Shown here: in pieces, positions 44,242 through 52,793 of the stretch
Numbering within the stretch: position 1 is the stretch's first letter
How the letters are laid out: each line of letters begins with the position of its first letter
Assembly (NCBI GenBank): GCA_034670145.1
Contig: JAXMOA010000002.1
Coordinates: forward strand, 124,001 to 188,000
Origin: HXMU1420-2 sp034670145
GTDB lineage: Bacteria; Pseudomonadota; Alphaproteobacteria; Rhodobacterales; Rhodobacteraceae
Reading direction: 5' to 3'
DNA: 64,000 nucleotides
The notes under the pieces: model-generated
The model's input: only the letters and a program-made list of their open reading frames with translations
Told to the model about the DNA's origin: nothing
Database searches by the model: none
Made by a program: the position numbers and the translations under genes

Positions 44242-46224
44242 ATGATTACAGAACTCGGGCATTTCGCCCTGATCCTCGCCTTCCTTGTCGCCTGTGTGCA
44301 GGCCGTCGTCCCGATGATCGGAGCCAGCCGGCGTTGGCCGGGCTGGATGGCGGTCTGTGAACCGGCCGCGACCTTGCAGTTCCTGCTGACGGCCTTTGCG
44401 TTTGGCGCTTTGATGTGGGCCTTTGTGACGTCGGATTTTTCACTGCGGCTGGTGGTTTTGAACTCTCATTCGGCCAAGCCGATGCTTTACAAGATCAGCG
44501 GCACATGGGGCAATCACGAAGGTTCGATGCTGCTGTGGGTGCTGATTCTGACCTTGTTCGGGGCCTGTGCCGCCTGGTTTGGCGGCAATATTCCCCCGAC
44601 CATGCGCGCACGGGTCTTGTCGGTTCAAGCGGCTGTTGCGGTTGCGTTTTTTGCCTTTATCCTGTTCACCTCCAACCCGTTTCTGCGTCTGGAGGTGCCG
44701 CCGTTTGACGGGCAGGACCTGAACCCGTTGCTGCAGGATCCGGGGTTGGCCTTTCATCCGCCGTTTTTGTACCTTGGGTATGTCGGGCTTTCGATGGCGT
44801 TTTCCTTTGCTGTTGCGGCCCTGATCGAGGGGCGCGTTGATGCGGCCTGGGCCCGTTGGGTGCGGCCCTGGACGCTGGCGGCCTGGGTGTTTTTGACCAT
44901 TGGCATCGGTCTGGGATCATGGTGGGCCTATTACGAATTGGGCTGGGGCGGATTCTGGTTCTGGGATCCGGTGGAAAACGCCAGCTTTATGCCCTGGCTG
45001 CTGGCGGCGGCCTTGTTGCATTCGGCGATTGTGGTGGAAAAGCGTGAGGCCCTGAAGAGCTGGACGATTCTGCTGGCGATCCTGGCATTTGGGTTTTCGC
45101 TGATCGGCACGTTTATTGTGCGTTCGGGTGTGCTGACCTCGGTGCATGCCTTTGCCAATGACCCGGAGCGGGGCGTCTTCATCCTCATGATCCTTGGGTT
45201 TTTCGTTGGTGGTGCATTGGTGCTGTTTTCGTTGCGTGCCAATGTGATGGAGTCCAAGGGTGTGTTTGGCGTGGTGAGCCGGGAAACGGCGTTGGTGCTC
45301 AACAACGTTCTTTTGGCAGTGTCCTGTTTCGTGGTGTTTGTCGGTACGATCTGGCCCTTGGTGGCCGAGCTGATGTTTGACCGCACGCTCAGCGTGGGGC
45401 CGCCGTTTTTCGATATGGCGTTCACGCCCTTTATGATTGCGCTGGGGCTGGCTTTGCCGATTGGTGGTATGTTGCCATGGAAACGCGGGCAATTGGGGCG
45501 CGTGGTCTGGTCGTTACGCTGGGCGTTGGCGCTGGCCGTGGCGCTGACGGCGTTGTGTTGGGCGGTTCAGACCGGGCAATCGGCGCTGGGGCCTTTGGGT
45601 GTGTTTATGGGCACCTGGGTTGTCGCAGGTGCGATCACCGATATCTGGAGCCGGACGGGCCAGTCGCGCCGGGCTGGTGGTCTGTCGGGGCGGTTGCGCC
45701 GACTGGGGCGTTTGCCGCGGGCGGATTGGGGCAAGGCCGTGGCCCATGGCGGGCTGGGCGTAACCATCTTTGCGGTTGCTGGTTTGCTGGCCTGGGATCA
45801 GGATGACATCCGTGTTGCGCAGGTGGGCGAACCGTTTGACGTGGGCGCCTATACGCTGGTCCTGGACAAGGTCGAACGGGTGCGTGGACCCAATTATTTC
45901 TCGGAGATGGGACATATCACGGCCTCTCGCAATGGAGAGGTGATCGCGGTGTTGCATCCGGAGAAACGTGTATATCCCGTGGCGCAGATGCCAACGACCG
46001 AGGCTGGCATTGATTTCTCGGTCTGGCGTGACCTCTATGTGGTGATTGGAGACCAGCAGCAGGCGGGGGGCTGGACCGTGCGGACTTATATCAAACCCTT
46101 TGCCAACTGGATCTGGGCGGGGTGTTTGTTGATGGCGCTTGGTGGGGCTTTGTCGCTGAGCGACAGGCGGTTTCGCGTGGCTGCCGGCGCGCGTAAACTG
46201 CCGGCCGGGATGCCTGCGGAATGA
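44242..46224 (+). CDS. ccmF: Haem lyase CcmF
   Basis: A 660-residue polytopic inner-membrane protein of the haem-handling family. The WWD domain is clear: GSWWAYYELGWGGFWFWDPVENASFMPW at about 235-262, with conserved His residues in flanking loops (HSAKPMLYKISGTWGNHEGSM and HPPFLYLGYVG). About 14 transmembrane helices end with a periplasmic domain before the last helix. It ligates haem from CcmE to apocytochrome c. No good Shine-Dalgarno precedes the ATG at 44242. Its stop overlaps ccmH (ATGA). Confidence 0.95.
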   Translation: MITELGHFALILAFLVACVQAVVPMIGASRRWPGWMAVCEPAATLQFLLTAFAFGALMWAFVTSDFSLRLVVLNSHSAKPMLYKISGTWGNHEGSMLLWVLILTLFGACAAWFGGNIPPTMRARVLSVQAAVAVAFFAFILFTSNPFLRLEVPPFDGQDLNPLLQDPGLAFHPPFLYLGYVGLSMAFSFAVAALIEGRVDAAWARWVRPWTLAAWVFLTIGIGLGSWWAYYELGWGGFWFWDPVENASFMPWLLAAALLHSAIVVEKREALKSWTILLAILAFGFSLIGTFIVRSGVLTSVHAFANDPERGVFILMILGFFVGGALVLFSLRANVMESKGVFGVVSRETALVLNNVLLAVSCFVVFVGTIWPLVAELMFDRTLSVGPPFFDMAFTPFMIALGLALPIGGMLPWKRGQLGRVVWSLRWALALAVALTALCWAVQTGQSALGPLGVFMGTWVVAGAITDIWSRTGQSRRAGGLSGRLRRLGRLPRADWGKAVAHGGLGVTIFAVAGLLAWDQDDIRVAQVGEPFDVGAYTLVLDKVERVRGPNYFSEMGHITASRNGEVIAVLHPEKRVYPVAQMPTTEAGIDFSVWRDLYVVIGDQQQAGGWTVRTYIKPFANWIWAGCLLMALGGALSLSDRRFRVAAGARKLPAGMPAE

Positions 46225-46700
46225 ACTGGCGCAGCGTTTTTCCCAGCCTGTTGGTTGCGGCGCTTGTCACGCTGACCTGTTTGTCGCCGGTGCAGGCGGT
46301 TGAACCGGACGAAGTGCTGAGCGATCCGGCGCTTGAGGCCCGCGCCCGCGCGCTGAGCAAGGGGTTGCGTTGTCTGGTTTGCCGCAATGAGAGCATCGAC
46401 GAAAGCCATGCGCAGCTGGCCAAGGATCTGCGGGTTCTGGTCCGCGAACGATTGTCTGCGGGGGACAGCGACCAGGAGGTTCTGGACTATGTGGTCGATC
46501 GCTATGGCGAATATGTGTTGCTGCGTCCGACCGTGCAGGGGTCCAACTGGTTGCTGTGGGCTGCGGGGCCCGGCATGTTGTTGTTGGCGGGAGGCGTCGG
46601 ATTGGCCTTTGTGCGTCGTCGCAGCCGGGCCGAGGTGGACGAAGCGCAATCGCTCAGCCCTGAGGAGCGCGACCGCCTGGCTAAAATTCTGGAGAACTGA
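46221..46700 (+). CDS. ccmH: Cytochrome c maturation protein CcmH/CcmL
   Basis: A 159-residue thiol oxidoreductase subunit. Signal peptide 1-26 (ending VQA), then the redox pair C51-L-V-C54 in GLRCLVCRNESIDES, which reduces the apocytochrome CXXCH motif, and a C-terminal transmembrane helix (about 111-130) with a cytoplasmic tail. The start codon lies within the ccmF stop (46221-46224). It is the short CcmH type lacking the TPR part, which would be CcmI elsewhere. Confidence 0.95.
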   Translation: MNWRSVFPSLLVAALVTLTCLSPVQAVEPDEVLSDPALEARARALSKGLRCLVCRNESIDESHAQLAKDLRVLVRERLSAGDSDQEVLDYVVDRYGEYVLLRPTVQGSNWLLWAAGPGMLLLAGGVGLAFVRRRSRAEVDEAQSLSPEERDRLAKILEN

Positions 46701-46769
46701 CGCACGGTTGCCCTTTCAACTCTTGTTAGGGCCAATTACCTCTTCCCCAGCCTCATTCGGAGCCGAACC

Positions 46770-47546
46770 ATGCATTATGATACCCTGACGCTGGACACGA
46801 CTGACGGTCTGGCCATTTTGACCCTGAACCGTCCTGACAAGATGAATGCGCTGACCACCCAGATGCGGGCCGAAATTGGCCATGCGGTTATGGCTGTGGG
46901 CAAAGAGGCGCGGGCGCTGGTGATTACGGGCGCGGGGCGGGCGTTTTGCACCGGGCAGGATTTGGGCGATAGCGCATCGGGCGCCAATCTGGATCTGGAA
47001 CGGACCTTGCGGGATGAGTATGTGCCAATGCTCAACGCGATCTATGACTGTCCGATCCCGACCATTGCAGCCGTGAACGGACCGGCCGCAGGGGCAGGGG
47101 CGAACCTTGCGTTGGCGGCTGATGTGGTGATTGCCACTCAAAGCGCCTATTTCCTGCAGGCCTTTACCCGGATTGGTCTGATCCCGGATGCGGGCGGCAC
47201 CTGGTTCATGCCCCGTCAGATGGGCCTGGCCAAAGCAATGGGCGCGGCGTTGTTCGCAGACAAGATCACCGCCCAGCAGGCGGATGAGTGGGGCATGATC
47301 TGGGAGCATGTGGCGGACGATCAGTTTGACGAGCACTGGCGCGCGCGGGCCCGGCATCTGGCCAACGGTCCGACCGGCGCATATCAGGCCGTGAAACAGG
47401 CGATTCGTGGCAGTTTTGACAGCCCGCTTCAGGAGCAACTGACCCTTGAGGCAAAGTTGCAGGGCGCGTGCGGCAAAAGCCGTGATTTCCAGGAGGGTGT
47501 TGCGGCCTTTATGGAAAAACGTCCGGCGCGTTTCGAAGGACGCTAG
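46770..47546 (+). CDS. Enoyl-CoA hydratase/isomerase, PaaG-like
   Basis: A 258-residue crotonase-fold enzyme. The oxyanion-hole segments are GAGRAFCTGQDL and GPAAGAGANLALAADVVIA, with GLIPDAGGTWFMPR after them. This Asp-containing segment is characteristic of PaaG, the 1,2-epoxyphenylacetyl-CoA isomerase, where Asp rather than Glu is catalytic. There are no other phenylacetate genes nearby, so the substrate is not settled. It stands 69 bp after ccmH and precedes a long gap. Confidence 0.85.
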   Translation: MHYDTLTLDTTDGLAILTLNRPDKMNALTTQMRAEIGHAVMAVGKEARALVITGAGRAFCTGQDLGDSASGANLDLERTLRDEYVPMLNAIYDCPIPTIAAVNGPAAGAGANLALAADVVIATQSAYFLQAFTRIGLIPDAGGTWFMPRQMGLAKAMGAALFADKITAQQADEWGMIWEHVADDQFDEHWRARARHLANGPTGAYQAVKQAIRGSFDSPLQEQLTLEAKLQGACGKSRDFQEGVAAFMEKRPARFEGR

Positions 47547-47880
47547 GGCCTGACACATGATTGGTTCGGGGCAGGCCGCAGGTGCCTGCAACCGGGCCAC
47601 TGTTCCTGCGTCTGATGCGGGGCGATTCCCGCGCCAGAGCTGGAAAAACGCGGTTTCCAAGCCGCTAAGGGCTCTAAACCCGGCCTGATGTCGCCCCGCG
47701 GCAATTCACAAAATTTCCCATAAAAACGGCGCCTTCACGGCAATGGCGCAAAAGTGTCCTCGATTTGACCCGAGTGCACCACGTTCTGATCACAATTCAT
47801 TCGCACTGTGTCCCGGTGTCACTCGCATGTGTCACGGCCCTTGAGCCACCGGAAGAACTCGTGAAGGACGACGGATCGCT
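47547..47880. other. 334-bp gap upstream of the kinase/GTPase operon
   Basis: No coding sequence is supported. The first half contains nested inverted repeats: GCGGGGCGA (47617-47625) against TCGCCCCGC (47691-47699), AGAGC/GCTCT (47636-47640, 47671-47675) and TGGAAA/TTTCCA (47641-47646, 47654-47659). The second half is less GC-rich from about 47705, has TTGACC at 47765-47770 and should hold the promoter of the downstream operon, although no convincing -10 is seen. Confidence 0.5.
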
Positions 47881-49194
47881 ATGCTGAACCAAGAGAGCGA
47901 AGTCGAACAGGCAGACGTCGATGTCCTGCCGCCCGGCGTCACGCTGTTGCGTGGCCAGTATATGATTGAAAGCTATTTGGTGCGTGGCGGTTTTGGCGTC
48001 ACCTACCTGGCGCGGGATAGCCTGGAACGGCAGGTTGTCATCAAGGAGTGTTTTCCGAGCGCCATCAGCTGCCGTGTGGGCGACGAAGTGCGCCCGCTTA
48101 CCAACGATCAGAGCCGACAATACCACTCGATCCTGCGCCATTTCCTGCGCGAAGCCCGCCGGTTGGCCCGGCTTGATCATCCGAATATTGTCGGAGTGCA
48201 TCAGGTCTTTGAGGAAAACAACACGGCCTATATGGCGCTGGATTACGTCGAAGGCGACGATCTGCTGACCGTTTCTGAAATGACACCTGACCGGCTGACC
48301 CCTTCGCTGATCCGGCGCAGCCTGGAAACGGCGTTGCATGCGGTCGACTATATTCACAGCGAAGGCATCCTGCACCGCGATATCTCGCCCGATAATTTCC
48401 TGATGGGCCCGAACGCGGATCTGACCCTGATTGATTTTGGCGCCGCCCGTGAACAGGCGGGCCGTGAGAGCAGGGCGCTTTCTGCTTTGATTGCGGTCAA
48501 GGATGGGTATTCACCCCATGAGTTCTACATGGCCGATGTTTCGCAATTTGCCTGTAGTGACCTCTATTCGCTGGGGGCAACATTTTACCACCTGATTATC
48601 GGTCAGGCCCCACCCAACAGCCAGGACCGTTTGGCGGCACTGGCCGCAAACAGTCAGGATCCTTATGTGCCGCTGGTGCATAATGCGCCGGGATATGACA
48701 GCGCCTTTCTGGCGACCATCGACAGATCGCTGGCGGTTTTGCCCAAGGATCGCATGCAAACCGCGCAGGAATGGCTGTCGACGTTGCATGGGGACGTGAC
48801 CGAGCATAGCTCGGAATTGACTGTTGTTCTGGGGTCGGACCTGCGTCGGGAAATTTCGCAACTGGTCGAAGACACCAACAGCCGCATCGTGCCAGGTAAA
48901 CCGGGCGACGCCCGCCGCGCCCGTCGCAAGCTGCGCCCGGTTGAGACGCCATTGGAACGACCCGCCGACGCGACCCGCCGCGCGCCACGGCAGCCGGTGG
49001 ATATATTCGGCAATCCAATCGACGACATTGAGGCATGGCTGCGCGATCAGGATGACCGGCTGAACCCTCAAAGCGAAACGCCTGACTCTGATCAGGACGA
49101 TCAAACACCACAGGAACCGCCCGCACGTTCGGGGTTCTTCTCCCGTGGGCTCTCTGCTCTGCGCCTCGCCCGGATCTCTGCAGCCGGACACTAA
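47881..49194 (+). CDS. Cytoplasmic Ser/Thr protein kinase
   Basis: A 437-residue Hanks-type kinase. The kinase domain (about 24-305) has the glycine loop VRGGFGVTYLA (34-44), K55, E91, H165-R-D167 with N172, and D185-F-G187. Subdomain VI reads HRDISPDN with Ser in place of the usual Lys, and the APE position is degenerate (SPHEFY). Beyond 305 is a low-complexity, Arg- and Asp-rich tail, and no transmembrane helix is seen. It is the first gene of an eight-gene operon with an FHA protein and PP2C phosphatase, the arrangement of a threonine-phosphorylation switch. The family makes phosphorylation of the FHA protein or a GTPase probable. Confidence 0.9.
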   Translation: MLNQESEVEQADVDVLPPGVTLLRGQYMIESYLVRGGFGVTYLARDSLERQVVIKECFPSAISCRVGDEVRPLTNDQSRQYHSILRHFLREARRLARLDHPNIVGVHQVFEENNTAYMALDYVEGDDLLTVSEMTPDRLTPSLIRRSLETALHAVDYIHSEGILHRDISPDNFLMGPNADLTLIDFGAAREQAGRESRALSALIAVKDGYSPHEFYMADVSQFACSDLYSLGATFYHLIIGQAPPNSQDRLAALAANSQDPYVPLVHNAPGYDSAFLATIDRSLAVLPKDRMQTAQEWLSTLHGDVTEHSSELTVVLGSDLRREISQLVEDTNSRIVPGKPGDARRARRKLRPVETPLERPADATRRAPRQPVDIFGNPIDDIEAWLRDQDDRLNPQSETPDSDQDDQTPQEPPARSGFFSRGLSALRLARISAAGH

Positions 49195-49206
49195 AAAGGA
49201 TCTGTC

Positions 49207-50430
49207 ATGAAGTTTATTCGAGACATCATTAACGAAAAGAAACAGACCGGCGCCCAGGCCAGTATGCAGGCCAGTAACCCGGCCAGAACCTCGGCCAATC
49301 CAGAGGTGCACCCGCAGGCAGTTCCACCGGCAGCGGAGGCGGCTATCGCGATGCCGGATCTGAGCCCGAGTCGCGCAGCCCCGGAGGAGCATTTCAGCCT
49401 GTTTGACGATGGGCAGGTGATCGACGTTGCGGCTGAGCCGTTGGCAAATCTGTTCGAAGAGCCCGAGCCGTCAGAGCCGGACACAGATGCCGACACATAC
49501 ATTCAGGCCGTATTGCATCCACGCCAGACCCCGGCGCCGCGGATCTATACGCAACCCCATGAAAAACCCGCCGCTGCGGTTGAAACGCCGCGCCTGGATC
49601 CGGTCGCCGAACAGGAGCTGACCCGTCAGATTCTGGCGCACACTGCCCAAGCTGCGCCAATGGACGAACCGGAGTTTCAGCCAGAGCCACAGCCACAGCC
49701 GATGCCAGAGCCTGCAATGCAGGCGGAACGCCGGCCAGAGATGCGACCAGAGCCCCGCCCCGAAGCGCGTGCAGAAACCATTCCGGAACCACAGCCCTTG
49801 CCAAGGACGCAGCCCCGGCCCGAGGCGCGCTCTGTCTTGCAGCCGGAACAGCCGCTGTCTGATCCTGCCGAGGCTGTCGAAGTGCCGGCACCCGCCGCCG
49901 GACGCGGGGCGCGGCGGGCAGGGCGCGTCAAGACGCGACTGTTGGGTTTCGGTTCTGCTCAGGAGGCGATTTCAGATCCGCTGGCCACTGCGCCGGCTCC
50001 GTCTGCGCAGGCTGCCCCTGCTGCGGCAACAATCGCCAGCCCGGCCCCGGTCCAGTTTCCTGTCGGGTGGCTGGTGATAACGGATGGCCCTGGTCACGGC
50101 ACTGCGTTTGCCTTGTTCAATGGCGTGTCTCAGATTGGGCGAGGCGAAGATCAGGCGATACGCCTGGACATGGGCGACACCAGTATTTCGCGCAGCAATC
50201 ATGCCGCCATCGCCTATGATCCGGAGCAGCGCAGTTTTTACCTGGGTCATGGGGGCAAGGCCAACCTTGTCCGGCTCAATGGGCGGCCGGTGTTGAGCAC
50301 AGAGATCATCACCTCGGGCGATCAGATTCGCATCGGGGAAACCAGCCTGCGCTTTGTTGGTCTGTGCGGCGCCGATTTTGATTGGTCGGCCAGCGCAGAG
50401 GAAGGGGAACCACGTGTCTCCTTCGCATAG
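49207..50430 (+). CDS. FHA-domain protein with Pro/Glu-rich linker
   Basis: A 407-residue protein. Residues 1-150 are largely disordered, 152-230 form a Pro/Glu/Arg-rich linker with repeated PEP and RPE units, 232-248 is a basic patch (RGARRAGRVKTRLLGF), and the FHA domain is at about 288-386. Phosphothreonine-binding FHA residues are G311-R312, S328-R329 and H332 (TSISRSNHAAI). AAAAGG precedes the ATG, 12 bases after the kinase. It would read the kinase's phosphothreonine mark and link it to a partner. Compare T6SS Fha proteins, although no secretion genes are present. Confidence 0.88.
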   Translation: MKFIRDIINEKKQTGAQASMQASNPARTSANPEVHPQAVPPAAEAAIAMPDLSPSRAAPEEHFSLFDDGQVIDVAAEPLANLFEEPEPSEPDTDADTYIQAVLHPRQTPAPRIYTQPHEKPAAAVETPRLDPVAEQELTRQILAHTAQAAPMDEPEFQPEPQPQPMPEPAMQAERRPEMRPEPRPEARAETIPEPQPLPRTQPRPEARSVLQPEQPLSDPAEAVEVPAPAAGRGARRAGRVKTRLLGFGSAQEAISDPLATAPAPSAQAAPAAATIASPAPVQFPVGWLVITDGPGHGTAFALFNGVSQIGRGEDQAIRLDMGDTSISRSNHAAIAYDPEQRSFYLGHGGKANLVRLNGRPVLSTEIITSGDQIRIGETSLRFVGLCGADFDWSASAEEGEPRVSFA

Positions 50431-51367
50431 CATCGGTCTGGATGCGGCCTGTGCGATAAGCATGGGGCGCCGGGACTATCAGGAAGACGCGGTTGCGGTT
50501 GACTTCCCCACTGGTGCAGGGCTCGGCTTTGCCGTTGTCTCTGACGGGATGGGGGGGCATGCGGCAGGGGATGTCGCCAGCAAAATCGTCGTGACCGAGG
50601 TGTTCAGCGAGCTCAAGCTGAGGTCTGGAGACAGCGCGGCTATGGAGGCGGACCTTGGTGCTATCCTGCGCGGCGCGGTGATGAGCGCCAATGAATGCGT
50701 GCGCTATCATGCTCAGACCTATCCCGGCACCGAAGGCATGGGCGCCACGCTGGTGGCTCCGGTGTTCTTTGACAATCGGATGTATTGGGTCTCGGTCGGG
50801 GATTCGCCGCTTTATTTGTTTCGGGACGGCGTGCTGACCCGTCTCAACGAAGATCATTCAATGGTGCCGCAAATTGACTATCTGGTGCGGTCAGGGCTGA
50901 TGGGCGCTGACGAAGGTTTGGCCCACCCGGACCGTCATTGTTTGACCTCGGTTCTGGCTGGTCAGCCGATCCCGCAGATTGATTGCCGGATCGAGCCGTT
51001 TTACCTGCAATTGGGCGATGTAGTTGTCGCGGCCAGTGACGGGCTGCAGTTTCTGGAGGAAACGGCAATGGCCGATGTCCTGCAAAACCGGTTTCAGGCA
51101 TCCTGTGCAGAGATAAACGCGGATCTGATGGCGGGCATCGAAACGCTGGCAGATCCGGATCAGGACAATGTTTCGCTCTGTGTTATCAAGGCGATCAAAC
51201 CGGCGACGAACCAGATGGCGCAGCACCCGCCACTGGCCGAGAACCTGGATCAACCCCCAGAACCACGCCGTCATCGGCGCAAATCGGTCACCGTTATGGC
51301 GGCCATGACCCGGGCCAAGGCTACATTCTCTGCCCGCGTCAAAGTTGAAGGTAACGTAGCGCCATGA
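50414..51367 (+). CDS. PP2C-family Ser/Thr phosphatase
   Basis: A 317-residue PP2C phosphatase starting at GTG 50414, inside the end of the FHA gene, with GGAAGGGG upstream. Metal-site motifs are GRRDYQEDAVAVD (D25), SDGMGGHAAGD (D44, G45), SVGDSPLYL, ASDGL (D209) and DQDNVS (D251, N252). The catalytic domain ends at about 262 and is followed by a basic tail (EPRRHRRKSVTVMAAMTRAKATF). It should reverse the kinase's phosphorylation. Its stop overlaps the first GTPase gene (ATGA), so it is translationally coupled to it. Confidence 0.92.
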   Translation: MSPSHSIGLDAACAISMGRRDYQEDAVAVDFPTGAGLGFAVVSDGMGGHAAGDVASKIVVTEVFSELKLRSGDSAAMEADLGAILRGAVMSANECVRYHAQTYPGTEGMGATLVAPVFFDNRMYWVSVGDSPLYLFRDGVLTRLNEDHSMVPQIDYLVRSGLMGADEGLAHPDRHCLTSVLAGQPIPQIDCRIEPFYLQLGDVVVAASDGLQFLEETAMADVLQNRFQASCAEINADLMAGIETLADPDQDNVSLCVIKAIKPATNQMAQHPPLAENLDQPPEPRRHRRKSVTVMAAMTRAKATFSARVKVEGNVAP

Positions 51368-52656
51368 GTTTCCCCCTCACGCAGTTGGCAGAACAATTGG
51401 AACAAACCCTGGGGCAGGGCAATCTGAAGCCTGACGCACATTCCTGGGGCACAGCCCTGGTGGATCGGCTCAAGGCGCCTGTTCAGATTATTGTCATGGG
51501 GCCGCGCAACAGTGGGAAATCGGCCGTCATCAATATGCTGGCGGGGGCAAATGTTGTCCCGCAGGAGCAGACGGCCCCGGTGGTGGAAATCATTGGTGGC
51601 GCCGAGGACGGCCTGGCCATTGAAAGGAATGATGGTCAGATCGTGGACTCCTGCGGTCCGCACGACTGCCCCCCGGATGCGATCCGTGTGACCCGGACAG
51701 TGCCTGTGCCGGCGCTGGAGGAATGCGGTTTCGCTGAAATCCGGCTTGACGGCCCGGCCAGTCAAAGTGAGGCGGTTCTGGAATGGGCTGTTGAGCGGGC
51801 CGATATCGTTCTGTGGTGTACAGAGCAGTTTGGCCCTGAGGAACAGGCGCTTTGGGCGCGTGTGCCTGATGAGTTGAAGGACCACAGCTTTCTGGTGCTG
51901 ACCAAGGCCGACCGTCAGATGATGCGCGGTGTTCTGACAGAGACGATTGCGAGCCTTGAACAGGTTGTTGCCGAAGAATTTCTGACCCTTTTTCCGATTG
52001 CCACGACCCAGGCTATCGCGGCGCAGGCGGAGCCGGATCACATCCGTGCAGGCATGTGGAAATCCAGCGGTGGCAGGGCGTTACGCGACGCAGTTTTCAA
52101 ACGGGTTGAACATGGGCGCCTTGCGGATCAAGACAACGCGCGCTTGTTTCTCAGCCGGTTCGCGGGTTTGCGTCAAATGCCCAAAGTGCCAGCTGACCCG
52201 CCGCAGAGCCCGGCGGCGCCTGTCGCATCGTCCGCTGACGACAGTGCCAGAGTGGAAGCGGCGGGCGGGCCCTCTTTGAGCGGGGAAAGTGCCGCGCGGT
52301 CCGATGCCAAGGCTGCGCGCAGCGGTTCCGCGAGCATCAACCAATCGCTTTATGCCTCTGCGCTGGACCTGCTGCATCAACAAGCTGATCGTATGCTGGA
52401 TCTGGTCGATGCCGGAGAGAACCCGGATTCCGAAATCGTGCTGGAGCAATGTGTCGAGGCGGCCAATGCGCTATCTGACCTTTTTGCGCAGGCGGACCCT
52501 TCGGATAATGCGGCGCAGTCGATCAAGGATGATGCTGCTGAAAGCGCTGAAATGATGCTGCTGTTTCAGCTTGAACGCTCTGAAGATGCCGCCGCAGATG
52601 CCGTAACCCTATTGATGCAATTGAAAAAAGAGATCGCCGATCAAAATGTCGGCTGA
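51364..52656 (+). CDS. P-loop GTPase with helical C-terminal domain
   Basis: A 430-residue protein with a GTPase domain at about 38-260. Walker A is G46-P-R-N-S-G-K52-S53 and the G4 box is T180-K-A-D183. The G3 position reads D129-G-P-A rather than DxPG, so hydrolysis may be slow or need a partner. A low-complexity Ala/Ser linker (about 275-325) leads to a helical C-terminal part (about 328-425) with heptad-like leucines. It may bind the dynamin-like protein encoded next, and loss of the canonical glycine is notable. ATGA overlap with the phosphatase. Confidence 0.82.
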   Translation: MSFPLTQLAEQLEQTLGQGNLKPDAHSWGTALVDRLKAPVQIIVMGPRNSGKSAVINMLAGANVVPQEQTAPVVEIIGGAEDGLAIERNDGQIVDSCGPHDCPPDAIRVTRTVPVPALEECGFAEIRLDGPASQSEAVLEWAVERADIVLWCTEQFGPEEQALWARVPDELKDHSFLVLTKADRQMMRGVLTETIASLEQVVAEEFLTLFPIATTQAIAAQAEPDHIRAGMWKSSGGRALRDAVFKRVEHGRLADQDNARLFLSRFAGLRQMPKVPADPPQSPAAPVASSADDSARVEAAGGPSLSGESAARSDAKAARSGSASINQSLYASALDLLHQQADRMLDLVDAGENPDSEIVLEQCVEAANALSDLFAQADPSDNAAQSIKDDAAESAEMMLLFQLERSEDAAADAVTLLMQLKKEIADQNVG

Positions 52657-52793
52657 ATTCCGCCCGTCCCGTTTCGTTCCAGTGCTCAGCCCCAGTTTCA
52701 ACACAATCGAACCGCAATTTTTCATAACCGCTGTCGGGCCTGCCCATCTTGGCCCTGACAGCGCTAGATCGAAAACTCTGCCAGGTAAGAATT
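52657..52793 (+). promoter_or_regulatory. 137-bp intra-operon gap with strong hairpin
   Basis: This is the only long gap in the operon. It contains CGCTGTC-G-GGCC (52729-52740) pairing with GGCC-CT-GACAGCG (52751-52763) around a 10-base loop. No T-run follows, so it is not a normal terminator. It may set RNA processing or an internal promoter ahead of the dynamin-like gene. Confidence 0.45.

Noticed and set aside
47881..51367. Type VI secretion locus
   Set aside because: Kinase, FHA and PP2C genes resemble the PpkA/Fha/PppA set, but no TssB/C, Hcp, VgrG, ClpV or TssM homologue is present in the window.
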